Counted from the stretch's first letter, positions 1 through 6,372 are shown. The stretch is 19,739 bases of DNA from SbD1 sp039679945 (GCA_039679945.1 JBDKTY010000198.1:1-19739), one strand, 5' to 3'. Program-made: numbers and translations. Notes: generated from the letters alone by a model not told the origin.

Positions 1-79
1 ACTGCTGCAGGAGTTCCCCCACCAGTTGCCGGTTGCCTCCCGAAAGAGAACGCAACGTGATAATTTCGATCCATTTCAT
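1..79 (-). CDS. 5' end of an unrecognised gene under sigma-54 control (partial)
   Basis: Only the first 26 codons are in the window. The reading begins MKWIEIITLRSLSGGN and runs off the left edge. The start is supported by a good ribosome-binding site, GGAGAA, four bases upstream (plus positions 84-89). A sigma-54 promoter lies just beyond it, giving a predicted leader of about 20 nt. I do not recognise the family from this fragment. The gene is divergent from the sigma-54 activator at 741-2309, and the shared intergenic region carries paired repeats, so the activator probably controls it (inference). Confidence 0.6.
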   Translation of the reverse strand, partial: MKWIEIITLRSLSGGNRQLVGELLQQ

Positions 80-110
80 GAGAATTCTCCTTGGCTTCGC
101 CATTTCTCTA

Positions 111-127
111 AGCCAATGACGTGCCAA
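111..127 (-). promoter_or_regulatory. Sigma-54 (RpoN) promoter of the leftward gene
   Basis: On the minus strand the sequence reads TGGCACGTCATTGGCT. This matches the -24/-12 consensus TGGCAC-N5-TTGCW with one change in the -12 box. The near-invariant GG and GC pairs are exactly 10 bases apart. Transcription would start near position 100, about 20 nt before the ATG at 79. A sigma-54 activator gene lies on the other side of the intergenic region. Confidence 0.75.
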
Positions 128-740
128 GAGAATTATCGCTGATATTTCAAGTAGCTAAATAGGATCTTAGCCCGTCGGGTTTAATACTTTGTCCCCTGGG
201 GTAAAATGCACTATGCTATGGGATATTTTTGTCCCATGGCAAAAAGCGTATTGGTTAAGACCGGCAAATAACTGAAAAGGAGGGCATTGTCCGTTTGGTT
301 ATGCCCTGGACCTGACGCGGGACTGGCGAGCGGCCAGAATCGCATCCCATTACAGTCTCTTGAGTGCGAGTGAAAACTTCCTGGTTTTCCGTTAACAAAC
401 GGGTGATGCTCCCACTGATACTAATTTGCGTTCAAGAGGATATACCCCCGTTCGCCCTGAGGTATCGAAGATTAGAACGGGTCAATTCTGAACGGCATCT
501 TCAAATTAGGGATAGACTCATCTTGAACGCAACTCCGTATGAAAAGTTGCTATGAGGTATTTAGTGAGAGAGTGTTCCTGGACCAACCATGCAGGGGGCG
601 GAACGGGGATTTAAGGAACTCATAACCGAGATTTGAAAAACGGATTTGAACGCACCGGGTCCGGTCACAACCTTGGGGCGCTTGCCGGCCGGTTCCTGTT
701 CGGTGCGAGACCGATGGGCGAAATGAGGAAGGGGAAAATG
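128..740. other. Intergenic region between the sigma-54 target gene and its putative activator
   Basis: About 610 bases with no convincing gene. Besides the activator repeats it holds a perfect hairpin, AGGGCAT (281-287) and ATGCCCT (301-307), with a 13-base loop. A short open frame at 364-555 has no ribosome-binding site and no recognisable protein, so I do not call it. TAAAAT at 202-207 could be a -10 box for the rightward activator gene, but no good -35 accompanies it. Confidence 0.4.
188..246. promoter_or_regulatory. Paired upstream activator sites (candidate enhancer)
   Basis: Two copies of TTTGTCCC-N-TGG-N3-AAA begin at 188 and 228, exactly 40 bp apart, or about four helical turns. The first copy contains CCCC-T-GGGG. 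The second forms an imperfect palindrome of the type TTTTGTC-N4-GGCAAAA. A GGGA element in inverted orientation (218-223) pairs perfectly with 232-237. The sites lie about 60-120 bp upstream of the sigma-54 promoter, the usual distance for an activator of this class. That the product of 741-2309 binds here is inferred. Confidence 0.55.
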
Positions 741-2309
741 ATGGGAGTGGATGAAAATGTTTTCTTCCGTGAGGCAACCTTGCGCCTGTGCAGCAGTCTT
801 GATATCGAAGTGGCGCTGAAACGCTTTTATGAATACATCAGGGGCTTCATCCCCGTCATTCAGATGAGCCTGAATATACTGGATTTTGATCTGAACGTTT
901 TGCGGTTTATCGCGGTGGCCGGAGCCGGCCTGCCGGAAGGCTACGAGCAAGTCATTCCTTTGCCCGATAAGGGCCGCCTTGAAAGGGCCTCCCTTGGGAA
1001 AGATGGCGAAATCATCCGAATTGTGAACCAGCCCGACCCGAATCTGACCTCCTCGGAGATAATGGAAAGACTAGGCCTGAAACCGAATGTCTCGATGATC
1101 GTTATGGCCCTCAAGCTTGAAGGAAATCAAATCGGGAACCTCGGGTTGGTCGCGGATGGCTTCGATCGATACACCGATGAACACGCCCGCTTGCTTCGTC
1201 TGCTTCTGCAACCCCTGGCCATCGCCATGTCAAACACGCTGAAGCATCAGGAAGTCATTAGATTCAAACAGATGTTAGCCGACGACAACCGGTACCTGTT
1301 GGATGAACTGCGTTCAGTTTCGGGGGATCAAATCATTGGCGCGGATTTTGGCCTCGGCATGGTCATGAAAATGGTCGAACAGGTTGCACGCCTCGACAGT
1401 CCCGTACTGTTGCTCGGTGAGACGGGTACGGGAAAGGAGGTTTTCGCCAATGCAATTCACAGTTCTTCCCCTCGCAAGGATGGACCGTTCATAAAAGTGA
1501 ACTGTGGCGCTATCCCCGAGACCCTTCTGGACAGCGAGCTTTTCGGTTACGAGAAGGGCGCTTTCACAGGTGCCATAAGCCAGAAGAGGGGGCGTTTCGA
1601 ACGAGCCCACAGGGGCACCATCTTCCTCGACGAAATTGGAGAACTCCCACTCCAGGCACAGGTCCGGCTGCTGCACGTCCTTCAAAGAAAGGAAATCGAG
1701 CGTGTGGGCGGAGTCGCTTCCATACCGGTGGACATTCGCATCATATCGGCCACTCACAGGAATTTGGAAGAGATGATCGCCTCGGGCCAATTTCGGGAAG
1801 ACCTCTGGTTCCGTCTCAATATCTTTCCGATCATGATCCCGCCGCTCAGGCAGAGGAAAGTGGATATTCCTGCCCTGGTGCATCATTTCATCCATCGCAA
1901 ATCCATGGAACTGAAGCTCAAGGAGAAACCCGTGCTGGCCCCAGGCGCTATCGACAGGTTGATCGCTTATGACTGGCCGGGCAATGTGCGGGAACTCGAA
2001 AACACTATCGAACGGGCTTTGATACTGCACCGGACCGGTCCGCTTTCATTCGAGACCCTCATCCCCCGCGCGGTGTCCGGACATAGCGGGATCGTTCAGA
2101 ACCCTGGCCCGGATGAGTCCGCCGCCTCGCTTGAAGAGGTGAATATCCGGCATATCAGGCAGGCTCTGCAAAAAGCCCATGGCAAGATCAGCGGACCGGG
2201 TGGGGCGGCGGAAATCTTGGATATTAACCCCAACACTCTCCGGAAGCGGATGAACAGGCTGGGGATTCCGTATGGGAGGAAAAGCTGGCACTCAGATTCA
2301 AGAGATTAG
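741..2309 (+). CDS. Sigma-54-dependent transcriptional activator, GAF-AAA+-Fis (FhlA/NorR-like)
   Basis: An enhancer-binding protein that uses ATP hydrolysis to open sigma-54 promoters. From the chosen ATG it has 522 residues. A GAF-like sensory domain occupies roughly residues 20-190. The AAA+ domain has Walker A GETGTGKE (226-233), the sigma-54 contact loop GAFTGA (273-278) and Walker B TIFLDEIGE (293-301). A Fis-type helix-turn-helix sits at about 475-515 and includes NPNTLRKRMNRLGI. All key motifs are intact. The frame is open upstream to a TTG at 633, but the ATG at 741 has AGGAAGGGG six bases before it, and the resulting start MGVDENVFFREATLRL fits this regulator class. The ATG at 738 is a close alternative. 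There is no receiver domain, so a small ligand sensed by the GAF domain is likely; its identity is unknown. The divergent sigma-54 promoter at 111-127 is the obvious target. Confidence 0.92.
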   Translation: MGVDENVFFREATLRLCSSLDIEVALKRFYEYIRGFIPVIQMSLNILDFDLNVLRFIAVAGAGLPEGYEQVIPLPDKGRLERASLGKDGEIIRIVNQPDPNLTSSEIMERLGLKPNVSMIVMALKLEGNQIGNLGLVADGFDRYTDEHARLLRLLLQPLAIAMSNTLKHQEVIRFKQMLADDNRYLLDELRSVSGDQIIGADFGLGMVMKMVEQVARLDSPVLLLGETGTGKEVFANAIHSSSPRKDGPFIKVNCGAIPETLLDSELFGYEKGAFTGAISQKRGRFERAHRGTIFLDEIGELPLQAQVRLLHVLQRKEIERVGGVASIPVDIRIISATHRNLEEMIASGQFREDLWFRLNIFPIMIPPLRQRKVDIPALVHHFIHRKSMELKLKEKPVLAPGAIDRLIAYDWPGNVRELENTIERALILHRTGPLSFETLIPRAVSGHSGIVQNPGPDESAASLEEVNIRHIRQALQKAHGKISGPGGAAEILDINPNTLRKRMNRLGIPYGRKSWHSDSRD

Positions 2310-2368
2310 ATCCGGGGTTTGTGGGCATTGCGGCAAATGCATGGATACCCGTCTAACTTCTAATCGCA

Positions 2369-2399
2369 ACTCGAAGCCGGGAAATCGCAAGATTCGAGT
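2369..2399. terminator. Hairpin between convergent genes
   Basis: ACTCGAA (2369-2375) pairs perfectly with TTCGAGT (2393-2399) across a 17-base loop, in the 150-base gap between the activator and the modE-like gene. No clear U-tract follows, so a termination role is uncertain. Confidence 0.25.
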
Positions 2400-2459
2400 G
2401 CCTGAGAAGAGGACGGAGGCGGTCGGTTTTCCGGCCTTATCACGAAGCGCGGGATTGTC

Positions 2460-2858
2460 TCACATGTCCCCGCGGCGCGCTTTTACCCGCCTCGCAATCA
2501 GGGCATCACTAAGAACACCTTCAAAGAGAGTGCCGGATATCGTCCTGACCAGATCGTCCAGGTGCCGAAAACGTTCTATGAGGGAATGGGCCAGGGGGGT
2601 GAGGTCTGAACCTTGGCCGCGGATACCTCCGCTTCGCCTGGTGATGAGCAGTTGTCCCATTCGATTTTCAGTGGCCTTGATCTTGCCCCACACTCTGCGA
2701 TAGCTCATCCCCAGCGCTTTGGCCGCGCTATTGATCGAGCCGTGTACTTCGACGGCGCGCAAGATTTGCACGCGGCCTGACTCGATGATCACATCCCCTT
2801 TTTCATCCTCTACCAATATCTTGGATTTCACGGTCAGTTTATGAGGCTCAGCCTTCAT
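2460..2858 (-). CDS. ModE-type winged-helix regulator, HTH domain only
   Basis: A 132-residue protein matching the N-terminal DNA-binding domain of ModE, the molybdate-responsive repressor. The helix-turn-helix is at about residues 31-62, including INSAAKALGMSYRRVWGKI. The wing and dimerisation part follows with GGIRGQGSDLTPLAHSLI. E. coli ModE is about twice as long and carries two C-terminal molybdate-binding Mop-like domains. Those are absent here, and a free-standing Mop is encoded just upstream on the same strand (3214-3423). The start at 2858 has AGGGG eight bases before it. A 24-bp palindrome 120 bp upstream is a candidate autoregulatory site. How molybdate would be sensed without the effector domain is open; an interaction with Mop is possible but unproven. 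Confidence 0.85.
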   Translation of the reverse strand: MKAEPHKLTVKSKILVEDEKGDVIIESGRVQILRAVEVHGSINSAAKALGMSYRRVWGKIKATENRMGQLLITRRSGGIRGQGSDLTPLAHSLIERFRHLDDLVRTISGTLFEGVLSDALIARRVKARRGDM

Positions 2859-2977
2859 CCAAGTGCCCCTCCCTCTTTTCCTGGTGCATTTTTCCGGCTG
2901 ACAAGCTCTCCAAGTCCAGGGAATTGAGTTCCCCGATCACACTTGGTCCACTTTCATTCACCTCGTGCACTTTAGCG

Positions 2978-3001
2978 CATTATGCTAAAAATAACATAAT
3001 G
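2978..3001. promoter_or_regulatory. 24-bp palindrome, candidate Mo-box/ModE operator
   Basis: CATTATGCTA, four A residues, then TAACATAATG: two 10-bp arms with a single mismatch. It lies upstream of the modE-like gene, between it and mop. A related sequence occurs at 3729-3752 (16 of 24 positions shared). Palindromic AT-rich operators are typical of ModE regulators, but binding is inferred. Confidence 0.5.
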
Positions 3002-3192
3002 GAAAATTTGATGTACTGCGTCGGGTGTGAGGAAAAATGTCAGCGTCCGCTCAAATGCTCCTAGAAACAAAGGCCTATCCGAGGTCGGGTTGGAGCGCGC
3101 ACCATCCAGGCCAGGTTGGAGGAGGGCGGAGAGAGGAAACGGGATCTGTCCTGTCTTCCGAGGGGGGAGATAAAATATCCGCGCCAGGCAAG

Positions 3193-3212
3193 CATCCCGT
3201 TTCCCGGGGATG
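3193..3212 (-). terminator. Hairpin immediately downstream of mop
   Basis: CATCCC and GGGATG arms begin two bases after the mop stop codon, around a G+C-rich loop. The run of T residues expected of an intrinsic terminator is missing, so it may be a partial terminator or an RNA-stabilising structure. Confidence 0.3.
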
Positions 3213-3213
3213 G

Positions 3214-3423
3214 TTATTCTTTCCCGATCATCACGCTGGTCGCCTTAATGAGAACGCACACCTGGTCACCCGCTTTGAGGGCGAGGTCCTTGACCGCATC
3301 AACGGTGATCTGCGAGGTAACAATGTTTCCGCCTCCGATGTCGACCTTTACCTTTGCCGCCACCTGGCCCTCTTTTACTTCCACAACCTTTCCCTTGATA
3401 ACGTTCCTGGTACTAAGTTTCAT
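3214..3423 (-). CDS. mop: Molbindin (Mop), single TOBE domain
   Basis: A 69-residue protein made of one Mop/TOBE domain. Such proteins assemble into oligomers that bind molybdate or tungstate in the cytoplasm. Family features are visible: STRNVIKGKVVEVKEGQVAAKVKV in two parts (residues 4-16 and 17-26), then SQITVDAVKDLALKAGD (37-53), and LIKATSVMIG near the end. The length equals that of clostridial Mop proteins. The frame is open to 3456, but ATG 3423 has GGAG with proper spacing and gives the standard Mop N-terminus. It lies upstream of, and in the same direction as, the HTH-only ModE, so the pair looks like a ModE split into two genes. Confidence 0.9.
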   Translation of the reverse strand: MKLSTRNVIKGKVVEVKEGQVAAKVKVDIGGGNIVTSQITVDAVKDLALKAGDQVCVLIKATSVMIGKE

Positions 3424-3598
3424 GATTCGCTCCTTACTTGGGGTAATTTCCACCAATAGTCATGACGCACCAAAATAATGCCACGTGTTATATGTTGGGT
3501 AGTGAGTCCGAGCCAATACTTACTGTTTCATGCGAAGTATTCGCCAATCTCAAATCGCGCCAGTCTATCTGCTCCCATAGTACACTTGCATTACGGTG

Positions 3599-3619
3599 TG
3601 ACAAACCAATTTTTTGTCA
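3599..3619. repeat. Inverted repeat TGACAAA-N7-TTTGTCA
   Basis: A perfect 7-bp inverted repeat upstream of mop. It is followed at once by two direct copies of CCGGACAAG at 3621-3629 and 3635-3643, spaced 14 bp. It may be a regulator site for the leftward mop gene, but nothing identifies the protein. Confidence 0.35.
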
Positions 3620-3728
3620 TCCGGACAAGTGAGACCGGACAAGAGCGTGGGTCGTCCCAGGTGGTGAGCAACTCATCCAGATAAGACGCGCAACAGTTTA
3701 AAGATGTGTATGCGTTACTTTTGCTTAG

Positions 3729-3752
3729 CGTTATGCTTCATTTGACATATCG
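3729..3752. promoter_or_regulatory. Second candidate Mo-box-like palindrome
   Basis: The site reads CGTTATGCTTCA then TTTGACATATCG. The outer arms CGTTATG and CATATCG pair with one mismatch. It matches the palindrome at 2978-3001 at 16 of 24 aligned positions, including TTATGCT on the left and ACATA on the right. It sits between the leftward mop and the rightward SUOX-like gene. Confidence 0.4.
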
Positions 3753-4037
3753 CTTGTTGCATACTATAAAGCAGAACTGAAGCATTTCAAGCATCATCCG
3801 CTAAAGAGAGCGTTTTCCCTTGCCGGCCATAATATCGGGGCCGAAATGCCCGGGCAGATTGCAGTGAACATCGTGGTGGGGCTGATCCGGGCCGACCGGG
3901 AAAAGCTGATGAAGAATCTGTCGGCTGCCGCATTATCTCGGCGGCCGCGTGGGAAGGCCGAGGTTGCGGAGCGGCAAGGACAGTTGACGTGGATGGACGA
4001 CCAGACCAATCCGAGACTTCCCCCAAGAATAGTGTAG
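3730..4037 (+). pseudogene. Possible gene remnant, family not recognised
   Basis: The frame is open from a TAG near 3728 to the TAG at 4035-4037. It reads, in part, LKHFKHHPLKRAFSLAGHN and then MPGQIAVNIVVGLIRADREK from the ATG at 3846. The middle has a plausible amphipathic, protein-like composition. The end (SRRPRGKAEVAERQGQ and onward) looks random. There is no ribosome-binding site at a sensible start. I read it as a degraded fragment, with chance as the alternative. Confidence 0.2.
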
Positions 4038-4040
4038 CAG

Positions 4041-4275
4041 GTTGGACCGGGTCGTGCTTCTCACCGAGACATCGGGTTTCGGATGGTTGAAGTATGGGCG
4101 AAAGGAGCACCCGAGAGAGGAGGTGGCTTCAGGTGCACGGAACTCCAGGGAACAAACCGGCCACATATTATGAAGTCGGGGAAGACATACCTGCCCCGGA
4201 CGGGTCCGGGCCGGTGAGGGCGTAACGGAGGCAAGCGAGCCGTGGTGCGGGTCTTTTGATGTTGGGAATCAAACA
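4041..4275 (+). ncRNA. Candidate structured RNA, possibly a group II intron remnant
   Basis: A non-coding, purine-rich stretch with several potential stems. GGGCGAAAGGAGCACCC resembles a capped helix, and CCCGGAC-GG-GTCCGGG (around 4194-4210) forms a strong hairpin. The style, with short purine joints such as GGGAACAAACCG and GGTGAGGGCGTAACGG, resembles the 5' ribozyme domains of bacterial group II introns. No reverse-transcriptase ORF and no complete domain V could be found, so it would be a fragment. The assignment is an impression, not a match. Confidence 0.25.
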
Positions 4276-4308
4276 TTGCGATACACTTATATTCAGGGGG
4301 GAAGAACC

Positions 4309-5286
4309 ATGAAAAGGAATTTCGCTTTTATCATGGCAATTGCGGCATTGGCTATGCTCCTTTCGTCCACCGGCCCGGTCTTCGCCTGTTGGGGCACCGC
4401 GGGTTTCAAGTTAGCCGGAGATTTCAAGGAACCAGATTGCGCTCCCGTCACCCTAAGCACGGGAGGAGACCTGTGGACCCTGCTGCAAGACACCTGTGGC
4501 GGCGTCATGGGATCGATTTACGATCCAGTCAATCACTATCCCCCCGAATTTCTAATAAATCCCACCAACCATAACTGGGCCGACGGCGATTACGTGCTCG
4601 TCACCGGCAAAGACGGTATCGGTGCCCTCTACTCCATGGGCGAATTGGACCCGAAATTCGCCCCGGCCAATGCGGTTACTCTCACATGCGACAGGAAGGG
4701 CCGGTGTGACCTTGCCGGCATGGCCAGGGTGGTCCGAAACGTGTCCAACATTGATGTCGTCCACGCCGTCGATACCGTAAAAGTCGGGACACGGACCTAC
4801 ACGCAGCAACTCATTGTTTCCGGTGCCGGGATCACCCCGCGGATATATAACCTCGCCGACCTGGAGGGGATGACGCAAGTAACCTACACCGGCACCGTGC
4901 AGGCCAAGGGCGCGACATATACGGGACCCACGTTGCGAAGCATTCTCAAGGACGCGGGCATCGACACGAGAGACATGAACAGCTACATCGTGGTTAACGG
5001 ACCAGACGGCTATGGCACGCTTCTCTCCATGTACGAGGCGACCCATCAGAGCAGCACCGAGGGTGGTGTTCCGGAGTATCCCCTGCTGGCGATCAGCGCG
5101 AGCAACACCTCGATCAACTGCTGGATCACCGACCCGGCCACATGCACCAAGGAGAAAGACAACGGCTTTGCCCGTCTCGTCCTCCCCGGCGATAAGGTGT
5201 GGGGCCGGTGGACCAGTAACGTCTATCAAATAGTTGTGTTCAAGTTGGATGGCAAGGAGTCCTGCAAGGGCTATTGGTGCAAGTAG
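4309..5286 (+). CDS. Secreted protein with two SUOX-fold-like (molybdopterin oxidoreductase-like) repeats
   Basis: A 325-residue exported protein. The signal peptide MKRNFAFIMAIAALAMLLSS ends at about VFA-C (residue 26/27). Two related units follow, at about 48-158 and 175-312. Each carries the hallmarks of the sulfite-oxidase-type pterin domain: a G-x-L-xx-LL segment (GGDLWTLLQ; GPTLRSILKDAGI), a DGY-like strand (DYVLVTGKDGIGALYSM; SYIVVNGPDGYGTLLSM) and a closing R-hydrophobic-P-G or R-V-V strand (MARVVRNVSNIDVV; RLVLPGDKVWGRWTSNVYQI). The loop that normally supplies the molybdenum-ligating cysteine (C-x-GN-R type) is not present, so it may bind a ligand rather than act as a molybdoenzyme. 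Nine cysteines in the mature part suggest disulfides. The ATG at 4309 is preferred over the upstream frame because GGGGGGAAG precedes it and the signal peptide then starts correctly. Monocistronic, with a terminator right after. Confidence 0.75.
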   Translation: MKRNFAFIMAIAALAMLLSSTGPVFACWGTAGFKLAGDFKEPDCAPVTLSTGGDLWTLLQDTCGGVMGSIYDPVNHYPPEFLINPTNHNWADGDYVLVTGKDGIGALYSMGELDPKFAPANAVTLTCDRKGRCDLAGMARVVRNVSNIDVVHAVDTVKVGTRTYTQQLIVSGAGITPRIYNLADLEGMTQVTYTGTVQAKGATYTGPTLRSILKDAGIDTRDMNSYIVVNGPDGYGTLLSMYEATHQSSTEGGVPEYPLLAISASNTSINCWITDPATCTKEKDNGFARLVLPGDKVWGRWTSNVYQIVVFKLDGKESCKGYWCK

Positions 5287-5302
5287 AAGTAGCGTTAGCG
5301 GC

Positions 5303-5334
5303 GGGCGGGGCCTGGAAGGGTCCCGCCCTTTCTC
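5303..5334 (+). terminator. Rho-independent terminator of the SUOX-like gene
   Basis: GGGCGGG (5303-5309) pairs perfectly with CCCGCCC (5322-5328), extended by one G-T pair, and is followed by TTTCT. It lies 16 bases after the stop codon. Confidence 0.75.
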
Positions 5335-5499
5335 CCCTGGCTCGAATTCGGGAAGGGGTATGCGCAGTCTGAGCTTGCCCCATGGCCCAGCGGTAGTTCA
5401 GCATCCAGCCGTTGTCGGAAATGAGCGGAACCCCCTCGGGACGGTTCAGCGCTCCCACATCGCAATTGAAATCCTTTCGATGAACCTCTTTTCCGACCG

Positions 5500-5624
5500 A
5501 TGGCTGAAAATACAGTCGGCTTCACATCTCCGGGCGAGGGGATATATTTCACCGCGGTCGCGACGGTGCAATTTCTTACCTCAAGGACCTTCCCCGTCAT
5601 GATGTTCCCCGTGCTAAATTTCCT
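5500..5624 (-). pseudogene. Decayed second molbindin (Mop) gene
   Basis: From 5624 leftward on the minus strand the frame reads RKFSTGNIMTGKVLEV then RNCTVATAVKYI. It lines up with the intact Mop at 3423 (MKLSTRNVIKGKVVEV, KEGQVAAKVKV) for about 27 residues. The expected ATG is AGG, so the start codon is lost. After AVKYI the Mop similarity stops and the frame runs on into unrelated residues (SPGDVKPTVFSAIG), consistent with a frameshift or recombination. An internal ATG at 5600 could still begin a short peptide, but not a complete TOBE domain. Confidence 0.6.
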
Positions 5625-5728
5625 GGAAAGGATGTATGATTGAAAGAAGATGCCGTGTCGCTCTTACCGACTGAGTTCCCCATGGAAGGGAAAATCATGT
5701 TGCCGGCGCCGAATCCAAAAGGCCCCTG

Positions 5729-6139
5729 GTGGCATTGCATGGTATAAACAGTGTGCGGGATGATTTGATGGGTCTGGAAATGCACGGAATCGATATTGAG
5801 GAGTTAGTCCCGGAGTTTGCCGGATTCAGGGTGGATGAGAAAGATATTCGCCACGACAGTACGCCTTTTGTCCAATCGCTGACTACCCCGCTGCCGCGTT
5901 TCGCGGAAAGGCTTCTCGGACTGCCGGATGCTTCGGCGGACTATGCGGACAGGGTCAGGGGGCTTTATTTCTTCCTGCTTGAGAAACGCTACACGCAAAA
6001 GCTCAACCTTCTTTATTTCGCCTTCGATGTCTTCGACGAAAGTTCCCTGCCCGACGATGTGGTTAGCCAAACCCCGTTCCCTCACGAAGACGGAGTCCCG
6101 AAATACGGGAATGCGCTGAAACCGGGATTCAGGATTTAA
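5729..6139 (+). CDS. Hypothetical protein, 136 residues
   Basis: I do not recognise this protein. It is acidic and mostly helical in appearance. Its stretches look genuinely coding (for example LPRFAERLLGLPDASADYAD and FFLLEKRYTQKLNLLYFAFD), and third codon positions are G/C-biased as in neighbouring genes. The GTG start has no strong ribosome-binding site; the ATG 13 codons later, at 5768, is an alternative. The end, GVPKYGNALKPGFRI, gives no family clue. A competing minus-strand frame (5804-6250) is rich in Arg and looks like the shadow. It may be a fragment of a longer lost gene, since the region to its left already holds a pseudogene. Confidence 0.4.
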   Translation: MALHGINSVRDDLMGLEMHGIDIEELVPEFAGFRVDEKDIRHDSTPFVQSLTTPLPRFAERLLGLPDASADYADRVRGLYFFLLEKRYTQKLNLLYFAFDVFDESSLPDDVVSQTPFPHEDGVPKYGNALKPGFRI

Positions 6140-6333
6140 CCCTCGTCGGCTTACATGCTTCACTCCTGTTCGAGTTGCGAGTCCCTTCCGGAATAAATCG
6201 TGCCTTATCGGATTCGTAACGGGTGAGTTGCCATTCGCATTATCCGGCACGGCATTACCCGGGTGAGGGGAACTGGGATCCAGGGCTGGTCAAACGCCAA
6301 TCCATTTGAGAAACACAGGAACGAAGGTTTGAA

Positions 6334-6372
6334 CCCCGGCGCCCCACGGACTTGATCCGGGGCGCGCCGGGG
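6334..6372 (-). terminator. GC-rich hairpin downstream of glnA, with REP-like core
   Basis: CCCCGGCGCCCC (6334-6345) pairs with GGGGCGCGCCGGGG (6359-6372) apart from a 2-base bulge. The loop itself contains the palindromic CGGACTTGATCCG, a core common in dispersed REP-like elements. It begins 42 bases past the glnA stop. There is no long T-run, so it may act as a transcript-end stabiliser or be a dispersed repeat that serves as a terminator. Confidence 0.45.

Larger units (their letters stand above)
3424..4308. other. Gene-poor region of about 0.9 kb
   Basis: Between mop and the SUOX-like gene I see no intact gene. The left part (3480-3780) is AT-richer and holds the inverted repeats listed separately. 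From about 3730 to 4037 one plus frame stays open and contains a protein-like stretch, MPGQIAVNIVVGLIRADREK, with no good start; this may be a gene relic. From about 4041 to 4275 the sequence looks like structured RNA. Confidence 0.4.
5287..5728. other. Intergenic region with a gene relic
   Basis: This stretch holds the terminator of the SUOX-like gene and the decayed molbindin start described separately. The rest contains no convincing gene. A minus-strand reading near 5395-5455 contains GVPLISDNG, which faintly recalls a DDE transposase, but the match is too short to call. Confidence 0.35.

Noticed and set aside
364..555. 63-codon open frame upstream of the sigma-54 activator
   Set aside because: No ribosome-binding site, no recognisable protein, and it lies in a regulatory intergenic region.
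1314..2030. Long minus-strand frame opposite the activator
   Set aside because: Antisense to the AAA+ domain, which has all its motifs on the plus strand; a frame shadow.
2272..2703. Plus-strand frame with CGHCGKC near its start
   Set aside because: Overlaps the modE-like gene antisense. The cysteines are a chance cluster and the rest is Arg/Ser-rich noise.
3037..3478. Two plus-strand frames across the mop gene
   Set aside because: Antisense to a clear molbindin, with no family features.
4552..5229. 225-codon minus-strand frame opposite the secreted protein
   Set aside because: The plus strand has a signal peptide, family motifs and a terminator; the minus frame has none.
5240..5458. Minus-strand GVPLISDNG resembling a DDE transposase
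   Set aside because: Only about nine residues match a very loose pattern; no other transposase motif or terminal repeats are present.
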